This document shows, one piece after another, positions 1-5,207 of a stretch of DNA of 7,805 nt. The translations under genes and the position numbers were made by a program. The DNA lies in contig PWVU01000071.1 in NCBI GenBank assembly GCA_003561715.1, positions 1-7,805 of the forward strand, given 5' to 3'. Origin of the DNA: Candidatus Kaiserbacteria bacterium (GTDB lineage Bacteria > Patescibacteriota > Minisyncoccia > Phycocordibacterales > UBA12088). Within the stretch, counting starts at the first letter, position 1, and each line of letters begins with the position of its first letter. The notes beneath the pieces were generated by a model. That model was not told where the DNA came from. It ran no database searches and worked only from the letters and a program-made list of their open reading frames with translations.

Positions 1-51
1 GTGATGGTGGAGGGGAGGGAAGTGCCTCGCTTTGCAAAAGTCGAGCAATGA
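1..51 (+). CDS. 3' end of an unidentified upstream gene (partial)
   Basis: Frame 1 is open from the window edge to a TGA at 49-51 and encodes the C-terminal 16 residues VMVEGREVPRFAKVEQ. The stop shares the four bases ATGA (48-51) with the first possible start of the next gene, the classic arrangement for translational coupling in an operon, which is the main reason to believe this fragment is real. Frame 2 meets a stop at once, and frame 3 is the reading frame of the following gene. The fragment is too short for me to assign a family. Confidence 0.5.
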   Translation: MMVEGREVPRFAKVEQ

Positions 52-608
52 CGTATTGTGTGCATATGCTACCGACACGAGAAGAAGCGAAAACACTGCT
101 TGAATCCCATGTAACCGATCCGTATCAGCGATTGCATGCGCAGATGGTGGCGGTTGCGATGGAAGAGTATGCGCGTGTATTTGATGAAGATGTCGAGCTG
201 TGGTACATCACGGGACTATTGCATGATATCGATTTTGAAGAGCATCCGAGCGAGCATCCCGCGCCGTCGCTCACGTGGTTTCGCGAGTGTGAGTATCCGG
301 AGGAATTGATACACGCGGTTGAAGCGCACGCGTATGGGTACAACGGATTTACGACATTGCCGCAGACTAAGCTTGCATCGGCGCTTATGGCGTGTGACGA
401 ATTGTGCGGTATCTTTTATGCCTACCAAAAACTCAACCCAATTCCGTACGGTGAGATGAAGGTTTCGTCGATCAAAAAGCGACTCAACGAGAAAAGCTTT
501 GCGCCAAAGATCGAACGCGAAAGCATCTATAGGGGAGTGGAGGCACTCGGCGTACAACTTGAGGAGCATGTGGAGCATGTGCGAGGAGGATTATCAAAGA
601 TTGTGTAA
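48..608 (+). CDS. HD-domain (HDIG-type) metal-dependent phosphohydrolase
   Basis: A 186-residue soluble HD-superfamily protein. Likely metal ligands are His30 (RLHAQMV), the His59-Asp60 pair in LLHDID, His70 in the SEHP stretch, His94 (EAHAYGY) and Asp117 in ACDELCG. The last segment resembles the DELTG signature of the small stand-alone HDIG proteins, and the following VSSIKKRLNEKSFA also matches that subgroup, so the whole length fits. HD proteins hydrolyse phosphoester bonds, often in nucleotides; the substrate of this subgroup is not known to me. Two starts are possible. ATG 48 overlaps the previous stop by ATGA, whereas ATG 66 (MLPTREEAK) matches where relatives usually begin; I kept 48. 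The DHH phosphoesterase gene follows after 14 bases, suggesting co-expression of two phosphoesterases. Family assignment is confident; substrate is unknown. Confidence 0.85.
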   Translation: MTYCVHMLPTREEAKTLLESHVTDPYQRLHAQMVAVAMEEYARVFDEDVELWYITGLLHDIDFEEHPSEHPAPSLTWFRECEYPEELIHAVEAHAYGYNGFTTLPQTKLASALMACDELCGIFYAYQKLNPIPYGEMKVSSIKKRLNEKSFAPKIERESIYRGVEALGVQLEEHVEHVRGGLSKIV

Positions 609-622
609 TCAAGTATCAGAAT

Positions 623-1537
623 ATGCACACTCTTATCGCCGGTGGGGAAGAATATATTGATATCGATTCGTATGCATGCTTGATCGCACTTGCGGAGTTG
701 TTTGCATTAGAGCGGCGTGCTGTGAGTGCGCTTGTTCCGGATACTATCAATTACAGCGTGCCTCATTCGCTTGTAGTTTCAAATGAACACATTGTAACGC
801 AGTGCCCAGGCGAGTCATACGAGGCGTATGTAGTCGATCTTTCCAATCCGGACGACATGGCGTCTTGTGTCGATCGTAAGAAAATCGTTGGTATATTCGA
901 CCATCACCACGGCTTTGAAGAATACTGGCAAGATCGTTTAGGAGAGCGTGCGGTCATTGAGATGATCGGTGCCGCCGCAACACTCATCTGGGAAGAGTGG
1001 GGGAGGCGTGAACTCAAAAGTGACATACTTCCTGCGACGGCTCGCTTGCTTGCGTTTGCGATCGCATCGAACACTGGCAATTTTGGCATCTCGATTACCT
1101 CATCGCGCGATCGAGATGCATTCGCGGAGTTGTCTGTCATTGCGGTGGAGCGCGAAGGCTGGACGGAAGCACTGTTCCGAGAAGTCGACCGTCAAGCACT
1201 TGCGGATATTCATACTACACTGCGCCTTGATACCAAGATCGCAGAGTATCCCAATATGGGTGCCGTTTCGGCGGGGCAGCTGGAGTTATGGGATGGTGCG
1301 TCATTTTTCCAGCGTCATATGAGCGTTGTTGACGAAGTCCTCGATACCTTCGGAGCACCACGGTGGTTTATGTCAGTGCCGTGCTTATCGGAGCAGCGCA
1401 ATTATTTGTATACAAAAGATAGGGAATTGCAGGAGCTATTGTCGCGATTCACAAACGCGGTATTTGATGAGCACGGATTGGCGGTGACCGACAGGTTGAT
1501 ATATCGAAAAGAGTTGTATAAGCAGTTTATGTCGTAA
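623..1537 (+). CDS. DHH-family phosphoesterase, Mn-dependent pyrophosphatase-like
   Basis: A 304-residue cytoplasmic protein of the DHH superfamily. Visible motifs in order are Asp13 and Asp15 (YIDIDSYAC), Asp72 (VVDLSNP), the signature Asp93-His94-His95 (IFDHHHGF), IGAAATLIWEEW at about 115-126 (the segment that is VGxTAT in pyrophosphatases), and LLAFAIASNTGNF at about 142-154. A C-terminal Arg295-Lys296 pair falls where family II pyrophosphatases carry their substrate-binding SRKKQ motif. Length and motif spacing fit the DHH-DHHA2 architecture of manganese-dependent inorganic pyrophosphatase (PpaC, about 310 residues). It departs from that enzyme in two ways: no His in the first motif (GHxNPDTD there, GGEEYIDID here), and Asn150 where the fourth motif normally has Asp (SDT becomes SNT). 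It could be a divergent pyrophosphatase, another DHH phosphodiesterase, or a weakened enzyme. It lies 14 bases behind the HD phosphohydrolase and lacks a clear ribosome binding site. Confidence 0.8.
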   Translation: MHTLIAGGEEYIDIDSYACLIALAELFALERRAVSALVPDTINYSVPHSLVVSNEHIVTQCPGESYEAYVVDLSNPDDMASCVDRKKIVGIFDHHHGFEEYWQDRLGERAVIEMIGAAATLIWEEWGRRELKSDILPATARLLAFAIASNTGNFGISITSSRDRDAFAELSVIAVEREGWTEALFREVDRQALADIHTTLRLDTKIAEYPNMGAVSAGQLELWDGASFFQRHMSVVDEVLDTFGAPRWFMSVPCLSEQRNYLYTKDRELQELLSRFTNAVFDEHGLAVTDRLIYRKELYKQFMS

Positions 1538-1613
1538 GAACGCAATGCCGTTTGTATACGAAGAAGGCACCCGTGATTATTGTGGATGTTACGCAGGCGT
1601 TTATTCGTAACTC
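1538..1613. other. convergent intergenic gap with weak hairpin
   Basis: A 76-base gap where the + strand genes and the - strand recombinase gene meet tail to tail. It holds a 6-bp inverted repeat, GTTACG (1588-1593) and CGTAAC (1606-1611), with a 12-base loop. No T-run follows on either strand, so a terminator is possible but poorly supported. A 21-codon ORF (1545-1610) also fits in the gap but has no supporting signal. Confidence 0.3.
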
Positions 1614-2573
1614 CTACTCTTTTAAAGGATGGAATTGTTTGTGCGTGCTTTCCGCGTATTTGTCCGAAGCGTGTACGTACTTAGTGGTAGTATCAAGTGA
1701 TTCGTGACCAAGCAGTATTTGGATAGCGGCGGGGTTTGCTCCTTGTTCAGCCAAGTATGTTGCAAAACCGTGTCGAAGGGAATGGGCGCTGGTGGGTATG
1801 TTCATGCCGAGGAGCTCGCGATATTTTTTGATCTTCATTTGAATGTAATTAGCAGAAATATGTTTATTTTTTTGTGAGGCATTTGAGCCACGCATCGCAA
1901 CGAATACAAAGGGTGACTCATCGTCACGCGCATCGAGGTAGTGCTGAACATGTTGCATGGCGCGCTCGGTCAAATACACGAACCGTTGCTTGCGTCCTTT
2001 TCCTTCGATAAAGATGCGACCGCTTGTATCAAGTTGGGTGCGCTTGAGTTTGATCAGTTCCGAAATACGCATACCGGTTGCAAAGAGAAGCTCGAGTACG
2101 GCACGGTTGCGGAGTGCAACGGTCTTGTCAGACTCAAAGAGCATAGGGGACTCAATAAGTTTGATCAAATCCTCAAGTTCCGAAACCTGTCCGTGCTTCT
2201 TTTCCATGCGGATCAGTTTGATCGAGCCGGGCGTGATCGGCGATTCGTAATCCATGTCGATAAGATACGAGATGTATTTGCGAAGCGAGCTCAGTGTGCG
2301 ATTGACCGAGCCGCTGGAGAGCCGCTTTTCGCCGGCATTACCCTCGGCGGTTTTACGATCGCTTGAGTACAGATAGGCCTTATATTGCTCAATCGTGCGT
2401 TTTGAGACGTGAGAGAAGGGGATGTGGAGCTCAACAGAGAGAAAATTCTCAAATGTCTTTAAATCTCGCTCGTAGTTATAGAGCGTTTCGTCCGAGTAGT
2501 TATTTGCTTGAATGTAGAGCAAATAATCATCGAGGTATGGGAGGGAAGATTGAGGGTCTTTTTTAGATGACAT
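1614..2573 (-). CDS. Xer-like tyrosine recombinase
   Basis: A complete 319-residue tyrosine recombinase that cuts and rejoins DNA through a covalent 3'-phosphotyrosine. The N-terminal SAM-like core-binding domain spans about 12-108 and the catalytic domain about 128-312. The full catalytic set is visible: Arg169 (ATGMRISEL), Lys192 (EGKGRKQRF), His264 and Arg267 (HSLRHGFAT), His290 (LLGHESLDTT) and nucleophile Tyr299 (TTKYVHAS). Length and motifs match XerC/XerD rather than longer phage integrases, although an integrase of a lost element cannot be excluded. XerC versus XerD cannot be decided from the sequence. The start at 2573 comes before the conserved core-binding domain and has no clear Shine-Dalgarno. 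The gene is alone on its strand locally. Its upstream gap carries a large perfect palindrome with dif-like geometry, a candidate recombination site or operator. Confidence 0.93.
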   Translation of the reverse strand: MSSKKDPQSSLPYLDDYLLYIQANNYSDETLYNYERDLKTFENFLSVELHIPFSHVSKRTIEQYKAYLYSSDRKTAEGNAGEKRLSSGSVNRTLSSLRKYISYLIDMDYESPITPGSIKLIRMEKKHGQVSELEDLIKLIESPMLFESDKTVALRNRAVLELLFATGMRISELIKLKRTQLDTSGRIFIEGKGRKQRFVYLTERAMQHVQHYLDARDDESPFVFVAMRGSNASQKNKHISANYIQMKIKKYRELLGMNIPTSAHSLRHGFATYLAEQGANPAAIQILLGHESLDTTTKYVHASDKYAESTHKQFHPLKE

Positions 2574-2670
2574 ATGAGAAATAGATCATAAACACATTCT
2601 ACAGTAAGTTAAGGAGTGTGGGGGATTCTTTGCTGTGTTGAGTAGAAGCAAAAGGGACGATTATTGAATT

Positions 2671-2712
2671 GTATATAACTGAGTATAATATCTCTAATAC
2701 TCAGTTATATAC
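2671..2712. repeat. perfect 16-bp inverted repeat, dif-like geometry
   Basis: The left arm GTATATAACTGAGTAT (2671-2686) is the exact reverse complement of the right arm ATACTCAGTTATATAC (2697-2712), with a 10-base centre AATATCTCTA. Around the same centre one can draw an 11-6-11 layout: ACTGAGTATAA (2678-2688), TATCTC (2689-2694) and TAATACTCAGT (2695-2705). The two 11-base arms are inverted copies at 10 of 11 positions. Known Xer dif sites have this architecture, with ATAA and TTAT bordering the 6-base centre. The arms are AT-rich and no T-run follows, so a rho-independent terminator is unlikely. An operator is an alternative, since TATAAT (2684-2689) lies inside. The repeat is certain; its role is inferred from position beside the recombinase. 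Confidence 0.9.
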
Positions 2713-2825
2713 TACAAATATAGCGACCATATGGCAATAGCCACTTATGCACAAGGCTTACTATGTCCTCGCAGGAACTCCAGAGTTGCTTTTGGACCAC
2801 ACAAGGTCTATTAACAAATGAGTGA

Positions 2826-2842
2826 ATAAAGTCTTACTTTAT
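2826..2842. repeat. short AT-rich hairpin downstream of HAD gene
   Basis: ATAAAGT (2826-2832) and ACTTTAT (2836-2842) form a perfect 7-bp stem around a 3-base loop, 21 bases past the stop of the HAD gene on the - strand. The stem is mostly A-T and no T-run follows it in the direction of transcription. A T6 run (complement of 2851-2856) lies before the stem, the wrong order for a standard intrinsic terminator. It may aid termination or protect the transcript end, but evidence is weak. Confidence 0.35.
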
Positions 2843-2863
2843 ATACCTTCAAAAAATGACCCT

Positions 2864-3475
2864 CTACAATGCCTCAGATCGATTTAAAATATGATTTAGG
2901 TATAGTACTGTGTCCTTGGGACTACCGGTAAGATATGTCTGTCCGCCTAGTTGTGCGAAGGTGTCGATAGAATGCTCTCGATCATCAATAAGTACGCACT
3001 CGGATATATCCGCGCCGAGTTCATGACAAGCCTCCGTGTACGCTCGTCCGTCGTAATCATTTTTCAGAAATCCGTGATCGGATGAGTTCCAGATATGATC
3101 GAATACTTTATCGAGCTTGATAGATGGCACGATGAATCGCCCGAAGCAATCCATGTTGTCAGTCACCAGTACTGTTCTGTACCGTGTTCGTACCTCACCT
3201 ATTGCCCCGTACACCCCATTTTCTAATGCAAATGATTTGCAATCCGTGACGAATGTATTCCAGAGCTCTCCGTAGTCCAGTGAACATGTATCCGCAAGAA
3301 ATTGATTGATCTCTTCAGATGTCTTCTCGCCTCGCATCCATGCGTGTGCGAGTGGTTTATTATCGACGAAGAGTGCTTGCTGCAGACGCACTTGCTCTTC
3401 CCCGCTCAATGAGTGCCAGTAGCGATCGGTGCAGATCGTACCGTCAAAGTCGACAAAGAGTATGGGACGAGACAT
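2864..3475 (-). CDS. HAD-superfamily phosphatase-like hydrolase
   Basis: A 203-residue soluble protein with all four haloacid dehalogenase motifs: motif I Asp9 and Asp11 (FVDFDGT; Asp9 would be the nucleophile), motif II Thr105 (LVTDN), motif III Lys138 (GFLKND) and motif IV Asp164-Asp165 (VLIDDREHS). An alpha-helical cap fits between motifs I and II (about 20-95), as in C1-cap HAD phosphatases. Asp11 suggests phosphatase rather than dehalogenase activity. The substrate cannot be told from sequence; small phosphometabolites or nucleotides are typical for the family. The start at 3475 places motif I near the N-terminus as expected. It lies 66 bases after the DUF3467 gene on the same strand and may be co-transcribed with it. 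No Shine-Dalgarno is visible before its ATG. Confidence 0.88.
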   Translation of the reverse strand: MSRPILFVDFDGTICTDRYWHSLSGEEQVRLQQALFVDNKPLAHAWMRGEKTSEEINQFLADTCSLDYGELWNTFVTDCKSFALENGVYGAIGEVRTRYRTVLVTDNMDCFGRFIVPSIKLDKVFDHIWNSSDHGFLKNDYDGRAYTEACHELGADISECVLIDDREHSIDTFAQLGGQTYLTGSPKDTVLYLNHILNRSEAL

Positions 3476-3541
3476 AATTGTATCGTGTGCTCAGTGCCAC
3501 TCTCAAGTAGTGTGCGCGCGGATGTATATCAATATCAACGC

Positions 3542-3835
3542 TTACTTATTCTCCTTTCCATCAAGATGCCTCGTGAAGTGTCGCTTAATGGTCTCGTCAA
3601 GGGTCTTTTGAAATTTGATCGCGTGCTGGGGGGTGAGCGCAACTTCTGAGACCAGTGCCGCTTGGTCGGTATTTGGGCGGATATAGAGGAACTGCAAGAC
3701 CACTGAATCGTCGTTGACATTGATCTGCACCGAATTGCTGAAGGTTGGTATCTGATCGGTCGGCACAGTCACACGCACTTGTCTACCCTGGGTTGGCTGA
3801 GGCTGGTTCTCTTGCATATTGTTCTGATCATTCAT
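3542..3835 (-). CDS. DUF3467 family protein
   Basis: A 97-residue protein whose residues about 29-88 match the DUF3467 pattern: a beta-strand-like segment FSNSVQINVNDDSVVLQFLYI, then a loop, then SEVALTPQHAIKFQKTLDETI, recalling the family's usual 'valdf ... v.tsp.ha..l...l..ni' layout. The first 20 residues are polar, Gln/Asn-rich and probably disordered. No signal peptide or membrane segment is present. DUF3467 proteins are small, widespread and of unknown function, and I do not infer one. The start at 3835 is the only ATG giving the full domain, and a plausible extended -10 promoter lies about 33 bases upstream. The HAD gene follows 66 bases downstream on the same strand. Confidence 0.8.
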   Translation of the reverse strand: MNDQNNMQENQPQPTQGRQVRVTVPTDQIPTFSNSVQINVNDDSVVLQFLYIRPNTDQAALVSEVALTPQHAIKFQKTLDETIKRHFTRHLDGKENK

Positions 3836-3867
3836 ACAGTTGTGTGGTTATTGGACTAATACGCTAT

Positions 3868-3876
3868 AGTATATCA
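3868..3876 (-). promoter_or_regulatory. candidate extended -10 promoter for DUF3467 gene
   Basis: On the - strand the gap before the DUF3467 gene reads TGATATACT, an extended -10 element (TGn followed by TATACT; hexamer at 3873-3868). Transcription from it would start near 3861 and give a leader of about 26 bases before the ATG at 3835. No good -35 lies at standard spacing: TTGAGG (3891-3886) is only 12 bases away. Extended -10 promoters can work without a strong -35. The 116-base gap (3836-3951) is also long enough to hold the end of the transporter transcript. Confidence 0.35.
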
Positions 3877-3951
3877 CATTGGTATCCTCAAAAGAGTTTT
3901 AACACACGCGTATATTCAGCCATATCCTGTGTATGCGTTTTGCAGCATCAG

Positions 3952-5154
3952 CTAAGAGCGCTTTGTCGATCTCTTTGTAAGAGTGGTCAGAAAGAGGGAT
4001 GATAGCACTCCCACCACAAATACGTAGCGAATGTCGCCGAGTGCGACATACACGCCGGCGGTTATAAGCGCCGCAGACGCATAACCAATATTAATAGCGA
4101 CTTCGTGTACGACGGTAAACTCGTCCACACATCCTTTCTCATCCGCGCTTCGATCATATGTCAGTGTGGTAAATGAGGTGGCAAGAAAGAGCTTGCTGAA
4201 GCTATGATACACGCCGGCAAGCACTATCTGGGGACCTGTTACAACCAATGTTTTGAAAACCCATCCCATACTGTGCAGAGTTGCGCCTATACGAAGCATG
4301 CGCTCTTTTGCCTGAAAGCTCGTGTCAAGATACGCACCTACCAAAATACGCAACAATGCGGCGATACCCGCAATAAGTCCCAGCACGATTCCCATGTCAA
4401 AGTATGCTTGCTCCATCAGCAAAAAGATGAAGATGGGCCAGAGGATGAGGTTGAGGTGATTATCAATACCTGCCGCTATGAATGCCGTACTTGCTTGCCT
4501 GTAGCGAGCAGAGAAAAGCTGCGAGAATGTCTTGGTGTAGGTCCATTCGAAGCGAGCATGCACTTCGGGCAAGTACAGAAAATACATAGCTGCAATGAGG
4601 TACAGTATGACCGAAAAAACAAAAAGTGGCGCAAAGCCCGCGGTTGCAAGAACCAATCCGCCGATGATCGGACCGACAATACCAAGAAGTAAGCGGACCG
4701 ATGATACGATCCCCACTTCCCTCCCGCGCCATGCGGGGTCGGAAAAAAGTGTAAAGTCGACATGATACGGAAGCCAGAAAAAAATCCGAAAGAACGTGAT
4801 AGTCAAGACTAAAAGTGGCACCAAATATAAGAACGTGTCTTGTGTCACAAAAACGGCTGTGGCTTTGAAGCCCGCCATCATCAACATGCCGATTGCAAGT
4901 GAGCGATTAAAGCCCAAGCGCGTGATAGCGTGCGCGCACCATGGCAGAAGTAGTGCGTAGAGCGCGTGTGTGCCTCCAAAATAGAGAAGGGTCAGGTAGA
5001 GACTATGCCCCGAAACGATATATACAAACACGGGAATAAATACTCCCAGAAGGGCCGACGCAAATCCATGCAGTATGGTGTCACCCAAGAAGAGACGGAC
5101 AAAATTGGCATGTCGTCTCGTTTCACGCGCTTCTGTGCCGCTGGTAGGTGTCAT
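3952..5154 (-). CDS. MFS transporter, 12 TM, substrate unknown
   Basis: A 400-residue integral membrane protein from the ATG at 5154. About twelve hydrophobic segments are visible, near residues 20-48, 51-72, 85-104, 107-130, 147-172, 175-195, 222-247, 252-276, 290-306, 308-329, 347-371 and 376-392. The short basic TM2-TM3 loop (about 73-85, HAITRLGFNRS) stands where MFS proteins carry motif A, in degenerate form. A hydrophilic central loop near 196-221 divides two six-helix halves. These are major facilitator features; the substrate and direction of transport are not apparent. The frame is open upstream to ATG 5244, but that start would add 30 polar, non-conserved residues and overlap the peptidase gene by 37 bases, so 5154 is preferred. 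It lies 53 bases after the M23 gene and probably shares its transcript. Confidence 0.82.
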   Translation of the reverse strand: MTPTSGTEARETRRHANFVRLFLGDTILHGFASALLGVFIPVFVYIVSGHSLYLTLLYFGGTHALYALLLPWCAHAITRLGFNRSLAIGMLMMAGFKATAVFVTQDTFLYLVPLLVLTITFFRIFFWLPYHVDFTLFSDPAWRGREVGIVSSVRLLLGIVGPIIGGLVLATAGFAPLFVFSVILYLIAAMYFLYLPEVHARFEWTYTKTFSQLFSARYRQASTAFIAAGIDNHLNLILWPIFIFLLMEQAYFDMGIVLGLIAGIAALLRILVGAYLDTSFQAKERMLRIGATLHSMGWVFKTLVVTGPQIVLAGVYHSFSKLFLATSFTTLTYDRSADEKGCVDEFTVVHEVAINIGYASAALITAGVYVALGDIRYVFVVGVLSSLFLTTLTKRSTKRS

Positions 5155-5207
5155 GGTATCTCGAGCGCACTCATAACAGTTGAGACAGTTCAGCGCCCAT
5201 CGCGTGT

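Larger units (their letters stand above)
2574..2863. other. 290-base intergenic region upstream of the recombinase
   Basis: This gap separates the start of the recombinase gene from the end of the HAD gene and is more AT-rich than its surroundings, notably near 2660-2720 and 2820-2860. It contains the 16-bp palindrome described separately and a short AT-rich hairpin (2826-2842). No tRNA, other recognisable RNA or convincing ORF is present. The recombinase promoter must lie here, but I found no good -35/-10 pair; TAGAAT on the - strand (2601-2596) is a possible -10 without a matching -35. The stretch 2713-2825 remains unexplained. Confidence 0.6.

Noticed and set aside
1545..1610. 21-codon + strand ORF ending in the convergent gap, with a Cys-Gly-Cys motif
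   Set aside because: Its length is within chance expectation and it lacks an initiation signal or known counterpart.
1588..1611. Rho-independent terminator between the convergent genes
   Set aside because: The stem is only 6 bp with a 12-base loop and no T-run on either strand; kept only as a weak hairpin within the gap entry.
1941..2366. Long + strand ORF opposite the recombinase gene
   Set aside because: It is antisense to conserved catalytic-domain codons of the recombinase and its translation resembles no family; a shadow of the real gene.
2671..2712. The palindrome as an intrinsic terminator or inserted element end
   Set aside because: Arms are AT-rich with no following T-run, neither flanking gene ends next to it, and no target-site duplication or transposase is visible.
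2731..2814. 27-codon + strand ORF in the recombinase upstream gap
   Set aside because: Too short, with no ribosome binding site, promoter or recognisable sequence; expected by chance in a gap of this size.
2574..2863. tRNA or attB-type tRNA end near the recombinase
   Set aside because: No T-loop GTTCGAAT-like sequence, acceptor stem or CCA end was found on either strand.
4204..4692. 162-codon + strand ORF opposite the MFS gene
   Set aside because: Antisense to the transporter's membrane segments, with a Cys/His/Lys-rich translation lacking domain character.
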